Shown piece by piece: positions 42,075-52,380 of a DNA stretch of 64,000 nt. The stretch comes from Nitrospirota bacterium. Its GTDB lineage: Bacteria; Nitrospirota_A; Leptospirillia; Leptospirillales; Leptospirillaceae. The stretch lies in contig JAKCCY010000003.1 of the NCBI GenBank assembly GCA_021838765.1, positions 1 through 64,000 on the forward strand, written 5' to 3'. Made by a program: the position numbers and the translations under genes. The notes beneath the pieces were generated by a model that was not told where the DNA came from, did not search any database, and saw only the letters and a program-made list of their open reading frames with translations. Each line of letters opens with the position of its first letter. Positions within the stretch are counted from its first letter, which is position 1.

Positions 42075-42689
42075 ATGCATGGCTTTTTGGGTACCAAGGC
42101 GGATTTTTGGTGGGATCTGACCGTAACGAGTGAGACAATTGTGTTCAGTTTTCTGGCTGTCGGAGGATATTTCGCCAAAAAGCACAAAGGCACTCGCCAT
42201 CATAATACAATGCTTTTATCTTCTGTACTGGTGGCGGCCTGGTTTCTCATGTATATCGCACAACAATACATCGTGGGCATTGTGGGGTTTGGTGGACCGG
42301 ACTTCGTCAAATTTCTGATTTATTATCCAGTAATCATTTTTCACTCTCTTGTTTCAACGGCGGCATTGGTTTTAACGGGAGTGGTTGTTTTCAACGGTTT
42401 TATTTCGACCGATTTCAAAGACGGAGAGAGAATATTGGTGAAAAACCCCAATGTGCATCGCCGTCTGGGTTGGGTCACCCTTATCTGTTTCATTTGCTCG
42501 ATTGTGACTGCCTATTCAGTTTATACCATGCTTTTTGTGATCTATAATCCAGCGAGAAGCCCTTCTTACGGGATTAAATCTTCAATCGGAGCACTCTCCG
42601 GTATTGGCTCTTTTCTGATCTTTTCACTTGTTCTTTTGTTTTGGTATGTCGCGAGAGAAAAAAGAAAGCGTATGGGCACTCCCTCATGA
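42075..42689 (+). CDS. DUF420-like multi-helix membrane protein
   Basis: 204 residues with five helices. WWDLTVTSETIVFSFLAVGG, KKHKGTRHHNTMLLSSVLV, YYPVIIFHSLVSTAALVLTG and VHRRLGWVTLICFI place histidines in helix starts as in the DUF420/CtaM-type proteins linked to cytochrome oxidase assembly. Overlaps the Nudix gene start by four bases (ATGA) and is the last oxidase-linked gene of this region. Function in the family is not established. Confidence 0.7.
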   Translation: MHGFLGTKADFWWDLTVTSETIVFSFLAVGGYFAKKHKGTRHHNTMLLSSVLVAAWFLMYIAQQYIVGIVGFGGPDFVKFLIYYPVIIFHSLVSTAALVLTGVVVFNGFISTDFKDGERILVKNPNVHRRLGWVTLICFICSIVTAYSVYTMLFVIYNPARSPSYGIKSSIGALSGIGSFLIFSLVLLFWYVAREKRKRMGTPS

Positions 42690-43234
42690 CCGGGCCGGAA
42701 CAGGATCTGTCGAAGGAGAGAGACCGGTCCGTTGTGTATTCAGGGAACAGAATATCCGTTTGTTTGTCCAAGGTCGGTTCTGTTCAGTCCGGTTGGATTC
42801 ATGAGTCAGTCTGTTTTGGTGAAGGTGTTGCCATTTTGCCGATTATCGATGGCAAGGTGTTTTTTGTTCGACAGTTTCGCCCATCGGTATCGGAGATTGT
42901 TCTGGAGTTGCCGGCGGGAAAACTGGAGAAGGGCGAGGATCCAAGGGAAGGGGCAATTCGGGAGTTAAGGGAAGAGACAGGAATTTATGGAGGGGAGTTG
43001 TCGCTTATGGGTACAATCATGACAACGCCCGGTTTTTGTGATGAACGAATTCATCTTTTCCTTTCAACCGGAGGGCTCCAAGGGGAGTCTTCTCCGGATG
43101 AGGATGAGGATCTGGATGTTGTGTCTCTCCCTGTTTCATCGATTCCGAAATCTATTGTCGATGGGGGAATTCGTGATGGAAAAACTCTCTCCGCATTTGC
43201 TTTGTACTGGTCGCTCAATCGAATCGATCGGTGA
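42686..43234 (+). CDS. Nudix hydrolase, ADP-ribose pyrophosphatase-like
   Basis: 182 residues from ATG 42686, overlapping the upstream stop. The Nudix box is complete: GKLEKGEDPREGAIRELREE followed by TGI. An upstream FVRQFRPSVSEIVLELPAG matches ADP-ribose/ADP-sugar hydrolases of the NudF group. Hydrolyses a nucleoside diphosphate linked to another moiety, with Mg2+. GTGA overlap with the next gene. Confidence 0.9.
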   Translation: MTGPEQDLSKERDRSVVYSGNRISVCLSKVGSVQSGWIHESVCFGEGVAILPIIDGKVFFVRQFRPSVSEIVLELPAGKLEKGEDPREGAIRELREETGIYGGELSLMGTIMTTPGFCDERIHLFLSTGGLQGESSPDEDEDLDVVSLPVSSIPKSIVDGGIRDGKTLSAFALYWSLNRIDR

Positions 43235-43488
43235 GCCATTCATTGGTCGACCGTAAATATCTTCTTGCAGGAGGTATGATTCGTCTTGACTCAGAGCGCT
43301 GCCGGGGGTGTCTTGAGTGTGAAGAAATATGCCCTACCGGTGTTCTGGTTATGCCTATATCAGGAGATCAGGAAGGGTGTGCTCTGTCCGTAATGGGAAC
43401 TTGTATTGTTTGCAGATACTGTTTGACTTCTTGTCCGGACAAGGCGTTGTCTCTGATTCCAAAGGCAGATGAGGAGTCCTATCCATGA
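43231..43488 (+). CDS. Two-cluster 4Fe-4S ferredoxin-like protein
   Basis: 85 residues with a GTG start overlapping the Nudix stop; an internal ATG at 43276 is a weaker alternative. Two cysteine sets: [14 protein letters not shown] and [14 protein letters not shown], consistent with two 4Fe-4S clusters. Small electron carrier. Overlaps the sigma-54 activator start by four bases. Confidence 0.88.
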   Translation: MSHSLVDRKYLLAGGMIRLDSERCRGCLECEEICPTGVLVMPISGDQEGCALSVMGTCIVCRYCLTSCPDKALSLIPKADEESYP

Positions 43489-44891
43489 GTCCATTTCGTG
43501 GCCGATCGTTGGTTCCAACTTTTCCAGAAAACTCCGGAACACCAGAAGACAGGGACAAAAATGCATCTTTGATTGATCCGGAGATCATCCTGGAATCTCT
43601 CGAGGAAGGTGTACTTGCCATTGGCCTTGATCGAAAAATCCTTTATATGAATAAAGCTGCAAGAGAAATGCTGTCCGTGACACCAGGACAGGAAAAAACG
43701 ATCGATTGCCAAAAAGCGCTCAAGTCATCTTCCTGTCAGACCAGATGTTTATTGGAAAAAACGATTACGACCGGTGAGACGATCAGAAATCATGAAATCA
43801 CGATCTTTGATCGCTCTCATCGAATCCGTACTCTCCGAGTGAACACGGCCCTTTTAAAAAGACCTGATGGAGAGTTGATCGGAGGAGTGGAGATTTTCCA
43901 TGATGTGACGCATATTCTTGCCTTGAAAGAGGAAATCAAGGGCCGCTATTCTTTTGGTCGAATCATCGGTCGGTCTCAACGCATGCAGGAGTTGTATGAC
44001 ATTCTTCCGATTATATCGAATGGAAAATCGACCATTTTGATCGAGGGAGAAAGCGGAACAGGCAAGGAACTCGTTGCAAATGCGATCCATGAGTCGAGCT
44101 CCAGAAAAGAAGGACCATTTGTCAAACTGAATTGCGCAGCTCTTTCCGAAGGCGTTCTTGAATCGGAGCTCTTTGGACATGTCAAGGGCGCTTTTACAGG
44201 AGCTGTCCAAAGTCGCCCTGGACGTTTTGAAATCGCTTCCGGTGGAACCTTGTTTCTTGATGAGATAGGGGAAATTTCGCCATCCATGCAAGTCAAGCTT
44301 CTGAGAGTTCTCCAGGAAGAAGAGTTCGAACGGGTTGGAGGAACCCATACGATCAAGGTCGACGTCAGGGTTATTGCCGCAACCAATCGGGATTTGAAGC
44401 AAGCCATGGAAAAAGGGGAGTTTCGAAAAGACCTTTATTACCGGCTTAGGGTGATTCCCGTGACACTGGTTCCGCTTAGGGATCGCAAAGAAGATATCCC
44501 GCTTCTGATCAATTCTTTTATAGAAAAATTTTCCCTGACGACCGGTAAGGAAATATCTGGAATCTCTCCTGAGGCTATGGGAGTACTTTTGAATTATTCC
44601 TGGCCAGGAAATATCAGGGAGTTACAGAATGCGATCGAGCATGCTGTTCTTCTTTCTCCCGGGGGCATCATTGATCTGAAACACCTACCGGCAGACATTA
44701 CCAATAACCCTGAAGAAAACCGGGCTCCGGAAAATATTGTGGAGACTTCCCAGCCACTCCGAAAAGTGAAGGATGATATGATTCGCAAAACATTGGAAAT
44801 GACTGGAGGAAATATATCAGAAGCAGCCAGGAAGCTTGAGATCGGCCGTTCAACCTTGTGGCGCCGGTTAAGGGAAATGGATCACGGATGA
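43485..44891 (+). CDS. PAS-domain sigma-54-dependent transcriptional activator
   Basis: 468 residues. PAS sensor (about 30-145), central AAA+ domain with EGESGTGKE Walker A (about 190), [15 protein letters not shown] (sigma-54 contact loop), [11 protein letters not shown]alker B and RFEIASGG, and a C-terminal Fis-type helix-turn-helix ([20 protein letters not shown]). No receiver domain, so it senses directly through PAS. The PAS C-terminus has a cysteine cluster ([15 protein letters not shown]), seen in related regulators. Overlaps the ferredoxin and trpE. Targets unknown; no sigma-54 promoter was recognised nearby. Confidence 0.92.
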   Translation: MSPFRGRSLVPTFPENSGTPEDRDKNASLIDPEIILESLEEGVLAIGLDRKILYMNKAAREMLSVTPGQEKTIDCQKALKSSSCQTRCLLEKTITTGETIRNHEITIFDRSHRIRTLRVNTALLKRPDGELIGGVEIFHDVTHILALKEEIKGRYSFGRIIGRSQRMQELYDILPIISNGKSTILIEGESGTGKELVANAIHESSSRKEGPFVKLNCAALSEGVLESELFGHVKGAFTGAVQSRPGRFEIASGGTLFLDEIGEISPSMQVKLLRVLQEEEFERVGGTHTIKVDVRVIAATNRDLKQAMEKGEFRKDLYYRLRVIPVTLVPLRDRKEDIPLLINSFIEKFSLTTGKEISGISPEAMGVLLNYSWPGNIRELQNAIEHAVLLSPGGIIDLKHLPADITNNPEENRAPENIVETSQPLRKVKDDMIRKTLEMTGGNISEAARKLEIGRSTLWRRLREMDHG

Positions 44892-46393
44892 TTCTATCCC
44901 TGTCGAAAGACCAGTTTCGGAACCTGTCTTCAGAAAAACGATTTATTCCTTTTTTTGGGGAGATCCTTTCGGACAGAATAACCCCGGTTGCCGCTTATGC
45001 ATCCCTTGATCCCCTAACACATCGTTTCCTTCTGGAAAGTGTTGTTGGCGGGGAGAGCTGGGGGCGATTTTCCTATGTGGGGGGGGGTGTCCTGTTTCGG
45101 TTTGAAGGGAATGTTTCAGAGGGACTCTCCATTACGGATCTGACCCGGTCAGAGTCGGGTGGGAGATGTCACAGGGACGGAGATCTCCTCACACTCTTGA
45201 AAGATGAGATGGAGGCTATATCGATCGAGTCGAGCTTGCTCCCAGCCGGTCTTGCGGCAGGGATTGTAGGATACCTGTCCTACGATATGGTTCGCGAATT
45301 TGAAAAATTGCCGAGTTTGCTTCCCCCACAAAAAGAATTCCCTGACCTGTATTTTGTCCTTCCGGAATTTCTTCTTGTGTTTGATCATGTTCTTGGAAAA
45401 CTCAGAATCCTGACATGGATTGACCGAGAGGAGGATCTCAGCTCTGACGAGTTATATGATAAGGCCTCATCAAGGTTGTCAGCCCTGAAGGGCTCCCTTT
45501 CCTTTCATGCCGATCAGGAGGGATCTGTCAGGGAACACGATCCACTGTCATTTGTTGAATCTCCCAGCTCCAGGGTTTTTGAAGAGAATGTTCTGAAAGC
45601 AAAGGAACACATCAAATCGGGAGATATTTTTCAGATTGTTCTCTCCAAAAGATTCTCGTTTCATTTTGATGGCGATCCGTTAAAAGTCTATCGGGTATTG
45701 CGCTCGATCAATCCATCTCCCTACATGTATTTGATACAGGATGGAGATATGGCAATTGTGGGTTCATCTCCCGAACTTCTCGTCCGGGTGAAGGGGGAAA
45801 AAGTTGAGGTTCGCCCGATTGCCGGAACGGTCAGAAGAACGGGTGTTCCTGAAGAGGATGCTATAAGGCAAAAACAGCTTTTAGCCGACCCCAAGGAGCT
45901 TGCCGAGCATGTTATGCTGGTCGATCTTGGAAGAAATGATGTGGGACGGGTGAGTCAACCAGGAACTGTGCGTGTCCCGGAAATGATGGTTCTCGAGCAA
46001 TACTCTCATGTGACGCATATTGTTTCTCATGTGGAAGGACTGCTTTCCAGTAATAATGATGCATTTAGCGTGATCCGGGCAGCTTTTCCGGCTGGGACAC
46101 TATCAGGTGCTCCCAAAATCCGGGCAATGCAAATTATTGAGTCATTGGAGACAATGCGAAGAGGGCCTTATGCAGGAGCGGTCGGAACGATCTCCTTTTC
46201 GGGGGATTGTGATCTGGCCATTGCTATAAGGTCCATTTTTATTCGGGGAGGGAACGCATTCCTTCAGGCAGGTGCCGGAATTGTTGCGGACTCAATACCC
46301 CAGAACGAAGATCAGGAAGTGGCAGCAAAAGCGGCAGCGATGATGGAAGCGTTACGAATTTCGAATGGGGAAAGAGGCTCATGGCTTTTTTGA
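44888..46393 (+). CDS. trpE: Anthranilate synthase component I
   Basis: 501 residues from ATG 44888, which overlaps the activator stop (ATGA). Chorismate to anthranilate with ammonia from TrpG. Chorismate-binding motifs: [59 protein letters not shown] and [16 protein letters not shown] run of nine G at 45079-45087 encodes the start of the VGGGV segment. First of trpEGDCFBA. The LLES-type tryptophan feedback site appears as [15 protein letters not shown]. Confidence 0.96.
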   Translation: MILSLSKDQFRNLSSEKRFIPFFGEILSDRITPVAAYASLDPLTHRFLLESVVGGESWGRFSYVGGGVLFRFEGNVSEGLSITDLTRSESGGRCHRDGDLLTLLKDEMEAISIESSLLPAGLAAGIVGYLSYDMVREFEKLPSLLPPQKEFPDLYFVLPEFLLVFDHVLGKLRILTWIDREEDLSSDELYDKASSRLSALKGSLSFHADQEGSVREHDPLSFVESPSSRVFEENVLKAKEHIKSGDIFQIVLSKRFSFHFDGDPLKVYRVLRSINPSPYMYLIQDGDMAIVGSSPELLVRVKGEKVEVRPIAGTVRRTGVPEEDAIRQKQLLADPKELAEHVMLVDLGRNDVGRVSQPGTVRVPEMMVLEQYSHVTHIVSHVEGLLSSNNDAFSVIRAAFPAGTLSGAPKIRAMQIIESLETMRRGPYAGAVGTISFSGDCDLAIAIRSIFIRGGNAFLQAGAGIVADSIPQNEDQEVAAKAAAMMEALRISNGERGSWLF

Positions 46394-46986
46394 TGATCGA
46401 TAATTATGACTCCTTCACATTCAACCTGGTTCAGTATTTTTGGGAATTAGGTGTTGAAATGGATGTGGTGAGAAATGATCAGGTTGATTCAAGCTGGATC
46501 CTTGCCCGGAATTATGAGGGGATTGTTCTCTCTCCAGGTCCTGGTTCTCCAAAAGATTCAGGGATCTGCAGAGAAGTTGTTTCCAATCTATCCTCGGATA
46601 CTCCGGTCTTTGGGGTCTGTCTGGGCCATCAGGTGATCGGGGAGGTTTTTGGAGGACGGGTGGATCGGGCTCCAAGGCTCATGCATGGGAAAACATCCCC
46701 CATCATCCACTCCGGAGAAGGGCTTTTTTCCAATCTGCCTGTTCCATTTGATGCGACGCGTTACCATTCATTAGTGATCTTGCCTGAGACGATGCCAAAA
46801 GAGCTTGTTGTAACAGCCTGGACCGAAGAAGGTGAAATCATGGGTGTGCGTCACGTTGATCGCCCTGTTTGGGGTGTTCAGTTTCATCCGGAATCCATTT
46901 TGACGAAGGAGGGAAAATCTCTTTTGGGGAATTTTCTCCGCCTGTCAAAGTCTTTTCAGTCGGGCAAATTGTGTCACGGGAAATGA
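46381..46986 (+). CDS. trpG: Anthranilate synthase glutamine amidotransferase component
   Basis: 201 residues. Class I glutamine amidotransferase supplying ammonia to TrpE. DNYDSFTFNLVQYF, LSPGPGSPKD, the nucleophile in GVCLGHQVIGE, and the HPES triad near VQFHPESI. It may also serve p-aminobenzoate synthesis. Thirteen-base overlap with trpE and four with trpD. Confidence 0.96.
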   Translation: MAFLMIDNYDSFTFNLVQYFWELGVEMDVVRNDQVDSSWILARNYEGIVLSPGPGSPKDSGICREVVSNLSSDTPVFGVCLGHQVIGEVFGGRVDRAPRLMHGKTSPIIHSGEGLFSNLPVPFDATRYHSLVILPETMPKELVVTAWTEEGEIMGVRHVDRPVWGVQFHPESILTKEGKSLLGNFLRLSKSFQSGKLCHGK

Positions 46987-47999
46987 GCCAGACCGTTTTG
47001 CAAAGGGTGATATCCGGAGAGACGCTGACCCGATTGGAGATGGATCAATGGCTAAGCAATGTTGTTAGTGGTCGGGAGAGTGAGCCGGTTATTGCTGCCG
47101 TTTTGTCTACCTTGGCATTTCGGGGGGAGTCTGTTTCCGAGCTGTCGGGAGCGCTTGATGCCCTGAAAAGAGTGATGGTTCCTTTTCCTTCGAATCAGCT
47201 CTTGCCACTACTCGATACATGCGGCACTGGTGGTGACGGAATGGGAACGTTCAATATCTCAACCACGGTCGCCATAGTTTTGGCAGCGGGCGGTATCCCT
47301 GTGGTCAAGCACGGAGGGAGGGCTGTTTCCAGCCGTTCGGGTTCAGCCGACGTTTTGGAGGCATTGGGTATTCGTGTTGACCTTCCTGTGGAGAGGTCTC
47401 TTGAGATTTTTTCGGAATTGGGAATCGTTTTTTTATGGGCACCTCTTTACCACCCTGCTTTAAAGGGTCTGGCACCGCTTCGGCGATCCCTTCAAATCAG
47501 GACTCTTTTGAACATGATCGCTCCTCTTGCCAATCCTGCTGGCGTGACGAGGCAAATACTGGGTGTTTCCTCCGAGAAAATGGTATCTCCTATGGCACAG
47601 CTTCTGATGGCACACGGGTCGAAAGAGTTTATCGTTATTTCTGGTCAGGGTCTTGATGAGGTGACTCTTGAAGGTCGGACAACTTTCGCTCTTGGACGTG
47701 GAGGAGAGATTCACGAAGGCTATCTGACCCCCAGGGACTTTGGACTTCCTCTGGTTCCGGTGGGGGCCATTTGCGGAGGGACACCATCGGAAAATGCATC
47801 AATCATGAGAAGAGTCCTCTCCGGGGAAGAAGGACCCTATATGGATTACGTCCTTGCAAATGCAGCTTTGGGGTTTCAGGTAGCAGGTCTGGTGGACGGT
47901 CCTCTTGAGGGAGTAAAGATGGCTCGAAGTGTGGTCATGAGTCGGCGGGCCGAACAACTTCTTGATCGATGGGGGGAACTTTGCCAAACCCAGTCCTGA
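46983..47999 (+). CDS. trpD: Anthranilate phosphoribosyltransferase
   Basis: 338 residues from the ATG overlapping the trpG stop. Transfers phosphoribose from PRPP to anthranilate. The PRPP site is DTCGTGGDGMGTFNIST, followed by KHGGRAVSSRSGSADVLEAL and ALKGLAPLRRSLQIRT. Length normal. The frame extends upstream but within trpG. Overlaps trpC by 31 bases. Confidence 0.96.
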   Translation: MSQTVLQRVISGETLTRLEMDQWLSNVVSGRESEPVIAAVLSTLAFRGESVSELSGALDALKRVMVPFPSNQLLPLLDTCGTGGDGMGTFNISTTVAIVLAAGGIPVVKHGGRAVSSRSGSADVLEALGIRVDLPVERSLEIFSELGIVFLWAPLYHPALKGLAPLRRSLQIRTLLNMIAPLANPAGVTRQILGVSSEKMVSPMAQLLMAHGSKEFIVISGQGLDEVTLEGRTTFALGRGGEIHEGYLTPRDFGLPLVPVGAICGGTPSENASIMRRVLSGEEGPYMDYVLANAALGFQVAGLVDGPLEGVKMARSVVMSRRAEQLLDRWGELCQTQS

Positions 48000-48790
48000 C
48001 CCAAATTCTGGAGTCCAAACAAGAAGAGATCTCCCATCTCTCTGAAGCCTCTTTAAAGACTGGAGTTTCATCGGGCAGAAACGTTCCACTTGTTCGGGAT
48101 TTTCTGGCAGGCTGGCGCCAAGAGAGAGGATCGGGTGTCCGGGTGATCGCGGAGAGTAAATCCAAATCCCCGTCAAGGGGGATCATACGAATGGACTATG
48201 ATCCGGTTGCGATTGCTTTGGAGTATGCTGAATCCGGAGCATCCGGAATATCCGTTCTGACAGATCCCCGCTTTTTCGGGGGGAGCCTCCCCGATCTCCT
48301 TGCTGTCAAATCCGCTTTTTTATCTCGGGGTATTGTTTTGCCGGTCTTGAGGAAGGATTTTATCATTGATCCAAGACAGGTGGATGAGGCGTTTCTGTTT
48401 GGGGCCGATATGATCTTGCTCATTGTCCGGATACTTGCCGACAAGACTCTTGTAAAGCTGATTGAACAGGCAAGGGAGTTGGGAATGGAAGCGCTTGTTG
48501 AGGTTCATTCGGAGACGGAGATGAAAAGAGCCCTGGATGCAGGCTGCTCTTTTCTTGGCGTCAATCATCGTGATCTTGATACATTACAGATGGATCTTGA
48601 CCTTTCAAGCCGGCTTGCCGGAATGATTCCCGATCATGTTATCCGGATTGCCGAGAGCGGCCTGAAAACCGGTCGGGATTGCCTGAGAATGGCAGAACTT
48701 GGTTACGATGGCGTTCTGGTAGGGGAGTCTTTTTTGACGACAGCTCATCCTGGTTTGGCTCTTAAGGATTTCTTGACGTATGTGGATTAA
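47969..48790 (+). CDS. trpC: Indole-3-glycerol-phosphate synthase
   Basis: 273 residues. Ring closure of CdRP to indole glycerol phosphate. VIAESKSKSPSRGII with the catalytic lysines, SVLTDPRFFGGS, VLRKDFIIDPRQVDEA, EVHSETEMKRALDAG, LGVNHRDLDT and ESGLKTGRD. Monofunctional, separate from trpF, with overlap at both ends. Confidence 0.96.
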   Translation: MGGTLPNPVLTQILESKQEEISHLSEASLKTGVSSGRNVPLVRDFLAGWRQERGSGVRVIAESKSKSPSRGIIRMDYDPVAIALEYAESGASGISVLTDPRFFGGSLPDLLAVKSAFLSRGIVLPVLRKDFIIDPRQVDEAFLFGADMILLIVRILADKTLVKLIEQARELGMEALVEVHSETEMKRALDAGCSFLGVNHRDLDTLQMDLDLSSRLAGMIPDHVIRIAESGLKTGRDCLRMAELGYDGVLVGESFLTTAHPGLALKDFLTYVD

Positions 48791-49400
48791 AATCTGTGGA
48801 TTGACCGAGCCGGGGGAAGCCGCACAGATCAGCCGGATGGGAGTGGATGCGATTGGTTTGATCTTTTATGCAAAATCTCCGAGGGGGTTGACGATCGAGC
48901 GTGCATCCGAAGTTGTTTGTGACGTTTCGGCGGGAGTCATGAAGGTTGGTGTCTTCGTTGATCCTGATTGGCCATATATCGAGAGAGCAGTCCGATCGGT
49001 TCCGCTGGATATGCTTCAGTGGCATGGAGAACCCCTTTCCGAAGAGGGTCTCCGTCAGATGAACCAGATGGGAGTTCCCTGGATTGATGTGCGAAGGATT
49101 CGCCCATCTGAAACAGTTTTGGAGGTAACTTCCAAAGCAGGGGCTGGTATGTTGCTTGTGGAAGGATTTACCGAAAAGGCTCCGGGTGGAACCAAAACAC
49201 TTTGGGATTTCAAGAAATTGTCCGGGATCAAAACATCTGTTCCCCTGATCCTCTCGGGAGGACTTGATCCGGAGCTGGTACGGCAGGCTATTTGTGATGT
49301 ATCACCTTTTGGTGTTGATGTTTCCTCGGGAGTAGAACGATCACCGGGCAGAAAAGATTTGGATAAAGTGGCCAGATTCATTAATGAAGCGAGAAGGTAA
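48780..49400 (+). CDS. trpF: Phosphoribosylanthranilate isomerase
   Basis: 206 residues. Amadori rearrangement of phosphoribosylanthranilate. KICGLTEPGEAAQISRMG with the catalytic cysteine, IGLIFYAKSPRGL, LQWHGEP, and LSGGLDPELV plus GVDVSSGVERSPGRKD at the phosphate site. Start lies inside the trpC 3' end. Confidence 0.95.
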   Translation: MWIKICGLTEPGEAAQISRMGVDAIGLIFYAKSPRGLTIERASEVVCDVSAGVMKVGVFVDPDWPYIERAVRSVPLDMLQWHGEPLSEEGLRQMNQMGVPWIDVRRIRPSETVLEVTSKAGAGMLLVEGFTEKAPGGTKTLWDFKKLSGIKTSVPLILSGGLDPELVRQAICDVSPFGVDVSSGVERSPGRKDLDKVARFINEARR

Positions 49401-49418
49401 TCGGTTAAGGGGGACGAG

Positions 49419-50639
49419 TTGAAAGATCTGAAGAAGGTGCTCAAACCTTCTCGAATGCCAGATCATTCCGGATATTTTGGGGAATTTGGCGGACGGTTTG
49501 TTTCGGAAACACTGATGGAAGCTCTGTATGAACTTGAAACAGCTTTTAAAAAAGCTTGGAGTGACCGTGTATTCCGGAAAGAGTACCAGGATGTTCTTAC
49601 GGAATTTGTCGGTAGGCCGTCTCCCCTGACTTTTGCCGAAGGATTGACCAACCATGCAGGTGGTGCTCGAATCTATCTCAAAAGGGAGGATCTCAACCAT
49701 ACTGGTGCGCACAAGATCAATAATGCTGTAGGTCAGGCCCTTCTTGCGAAAAGAATGGGAAAAAAAAGGCTTATTGCTGAAACAGGTGCCGGCCAGCATG
49801 GTGTCGCCACGGCAACTGTGGCGGCAAAGTATGGCTTTGATTGTGAAATTTTCATGGGGTCTGAAGATGCAAGGCGTCAATCCCTGAACGTTTTCCGGAT
49901 GAACCTTCTTGGTGCAAAAGTAAAAGAAGTCGATGGCGGGACGAAGACGCTCAAGGATGCAATCAGTGAGGCTTTGAGGGATTGGGCCCAGTCTGTCCTG
50001 ACAACCCATTACGTCCTGGGGACTGCGTTTGGACCGCATCCTTTTCCCTTGATGGTTCGCTCGTTCCAGTCTATTATCGGGCGTGAGGCACGCCAGCAAA
50101 TCATGAAAAAGGAAGGGCGTCTGCCGGATGCACTGGTGGCTTGTGTGGGAGGCGGAAGCAATTCTCTCGGCTTGTTCCATCATTTTATTGGCGATGCATC
50201 TGTTCAGATGTTCGGAATCGAAGCGGGAGGCCGCTCATTGTCTGAAGGTGATCATGCCGCACGTTTTCAAGGCGGGAGAGTTGGTGTTCTACAGGGTTCC
50301 AAGACATTTGTCCTGCAGAACCCGGATGGTCAGATCCTGAGAACGCATTCCGTTTCCGCGGGTCTTGATTACTCAGCGGTAGGACCTGAATTGGCCTATT
50401 ATTTTGAAACGGGACGCGTTCACTTTGATGCGGTTGGGGATGATGAAGCCTTGCAGGCATTTGATACCCTTTCTCGTCTGGAGGGGATTATACCGGCGCT
50501 GGAAAGTTCCCATGCGATCGCTTACGGTATTCGATTGGCCAGGGAAATGGGGCGTGGGAAGATCCTGATCATCAATCTTTCCGGCCGTGGAGATAAAGAT
50601 GTTTTGGAGGTGGCTCGTTTGCGGGGGGAAATTTCATGA
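49419..50639 (+). CDS. trpB: Tryptophan synthase beta chain
   Basis: 406 residues, TTG start after GGGGGA. PLP enzyme joining indole and serine. [14 protein letters not shown], the PLP lysine in [27 protein letters not shown], and the phosphate-binding [10 protein letters not shown]. TrpB1-type (with trpA adjacent) judged by HKINNAVGQ and operon context. Overlaps trpA by ATGA. Confidence 0.97.
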   Translation: MKDLKKVLKPSRMPDHSGYFGEFGGRFVSETLMEALYELETAFKKAWSDRVFRKEYQDVLTEFVGRPSPLTFAEGLTNHAGGARIYLKREDLNHTGAHKINNAVGQALLAKRMGKKRLIAETGAGQHGVATATVAAKYGFDCEIFMGSEDARRQSLNVFRMNLLGAKVKEVDGGTKTLKDAISEALRDWAQSVLTTHYVLGTAFGPHPFPLMVRSFQSIIGREARQQIMKKEGRLPDALVACVGGGSNSLGLFHHFIGDASVQMFGIEAGGRSLSEGDHAARFQGGRVGVLQGSKTFVLQNPDGQILRTHSVSAGLDYSAVGPELAYYFETGRVHFDAVGDDEALQAFDTLSRLEGIIPALESSHAIAYGIRLAREMGRGKILIINLSGRGDKDVLEVARLRGEIS

Positions 50640-51427
50640 TGCCCCGGACCCTTAAAAAAGTGAGACTCTCTGATAAAAAAGTCATCCCATATCTTATGGC
50701 GGGAGATCCGGATCTCCCGGTGACCAAGCGACTTCTCTCTGAAGCGAGCAAGGCAGGTGTATGGGCTGTTGAATTGGGAATTCCCTTCTCTGACCCGACG
50801 GCAGATGGTCCAGTTATCCAGAAGGCGGCCATCAGGGCCCTATCGGATAAAACATCCCTTACCAAAATTCTCTCTTTTCTGGGAGAGATCCCGCTTTCTG
50901 AAAGACCTCCTATTTTTATCATGACCTACTTCAATCTCTTTTTGTCATTGACGATTGAGGAGTTTATCCAGGAGGCCGGTCGAGTTGGCGGTATCGTCGG
51001 GGCAGTGATACCGGATCTGTCTTTTGAAGACTCAAAGAAGGTCAGGAAAGCTTTTAAAGCGGCGGGTTTGGCTCTCATCCCGTTTATATCACCGACGACA
51101 AGCCCGTCCCGTATAAAAAAAATTCTTGCAACAGCGGATGGATTCATTTACTTTGTATCTTTGCTGGGTACGACTGGAAAAGCGCTGACCTTGTCGTCGA
51201 CAATGGAAGAGTCGGTGAGGAATCTTCGTTCTCAGACGAAATTGCCTGTTTGTGTCGGTTTTGGAATTCAGACTCCGGAAATGGCAAAAGAGATTCTCCA
51301 GTTTTCTGACGGAGTGATTGTTGGGTCCAGATTGGTTCAGGAAGAAAAGGATCCGCTTGAGTGGGGAAAATTGTTGCGACAATTTTGCGAAGTGGCCAGA
51401 TCGATGCCTTCTTCGCAACATCAATAG
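50636..51427 (+). CDS. trpA: Tryptophan synthase alpha chain
   Basis: 263 residues. TIM-barrel lyase releasing indole from indole glycerol phosphate. [37 protein letters not shown] with catalytic glutamate, [11 protein letters not shown] and [13 protein letters not shown]. Follows trpB with four-base overlap; accD starts 20 bases later. Confidence 0.96.
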   Translation: MMPRTLKKVRLSDKKVIPYLMAGDPDLPVTKRLLSEASKAGVWAVELGIPFSDPTADGPVIQKAAIRALSDKTSLTKILSFLGEIPLSERPPIFIMTYFNLFLSLTIEEFIQEAGRVGGIVGAVIPDLSFEDSKKVRKAFKAAGLALIPFISPTTSPSRIKKILATADGFIYFVSLLGTTGKALTLSSTMEESVRNLRSQTKLPVCVGFGIQTPEMAKEILQFSDGVIVGSRLVQEEKDPLEWGKLLRQFCEVARSMPSSQHQ

Positions 51428-51447
51428 ATTGAATCAGGAGTCATAAT

Positions 51448-52380
51448 ATGGGTTGGCTTTCAAGGTCTCATTCGAAAGATAAAACTTCTGAAAAAAAACT
51501 CCCTGAAGTTCAGGAAGGTGAACGGAAAGTTCGGATTCCTGAAGGTCTCTGGATCAAGTGTCATTTGTGCCGCCAAATCGTTTACCGCAAGGAAGTTGAA
51601 AAAGCGGGTAAGGTTTGCCCCAAGTGCAATTACCATTTTCCCATTACGATTGATGAACGGATAGCCCAACTGGCGGATCCGGACTCCTTCGTTGAGTTTG
51701 CCGGGCAGATTGAACCGTTGGATCCCTTGAATTTTACCGATAGCATGCGTTATCCGGAGCGAGTCAGATTGGCTCAAAAAAAGACAGGGCTGACAGAGGC
51801 GTTGCGGATTGGTGATTGCAAGATCAATGCTCGTCCAGCTGTTCTTGGGGTTTTTTCTTTTGGGTTCATGGGTGGAAGTATGGGGTCTGTGGTAGGTGAA
51901 AAGGTTGTGAGGGCCGCGGAGCGAGCACTTGAACTGAAAGTTCCCCTTATTTTGGTGACTGCATCTGGAGGAGCCAGAATGCAGGAGGGAATTTTTTCTC
52001 TTATGCAAATGGCCAGAACCAGTGCAGCCATTTCCCGTCTCCATGAAAATGCCATTCCGTTTTTCTCGGTTTTGACCGATCCGACCTTCGGAGGTGTCTC
52101 GGCCAGCTTTGCAATGCTGGGAGATGTCATTCTTGCAGAACCCCGTTCCCTGATTGGTTTTGCAGGTCCGAGAGTCATTGAACAAACAATCAAGCAGCAA
52201 CTCCCTGAAGGTTTCCAAAGGGCGGAATTTCTACTGTCGCATGGTTTTTTGGACATGATTGTTGAGAGAGGAAAGCTTCGGGAAACGCTCTCTCTGCTCA
52301 TCTGTCATTTCCGCCAAAACGGAACGTCCAAGTGTCAGTCGGAGGGAGACCCTGAGGGCGAAGCCCTGGTGCGTGATTGA
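51448..52380 (+). CDS. accD: Acetyl-CoA carboxylase carboxyltransferase subunit beta
   Basis: 310 residues. With AccA transfers carboxyl from biotin to acetyl-CoA, first step of fatty acid synthesis. N-terminal zinc ribbon CHLCRQIVYRKEVE with KVCPKCNYHF, GFMGGSMGSVVGEK, SGGARMQEG and VLTDPTFGGVSASFAMLGD. Order trpFBA-accD-folC is common in bacteria. TTGA overlap with folC. Confidence 0.96.
   Translation: MGWLSRSHSKDKTSEKKLPEVQEGERKVRIPEGLWIKCHLCRQIVYRKEVEKAGKVCPKCNYHFPITIDERIAQLADPDSFVEFAGQIEPLDPLNFTDSMRYPERVRLAQKKTGLTEALRIGDCKINARPAVLGVFSFGFMGGSMGSVVGEKVVRAAERALELKVPLILVTASGGARMQEGIFSLMQMARTSAAISRLHENAIPFFSVLTDPTFGGVSASFAMLGDVILAEPRSLIGFAGPRVIEQTIKQQLPEGFQRAEFLLSHGFLDMIVERGKLRETLSLLICHFRQNGTSKCQSEGDPEGEALVRD

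Noticed and set aside
49341..50183. 280-codon minus-strand frame
   Set aside because: Antisense to trpB, which has all PLP motifs.
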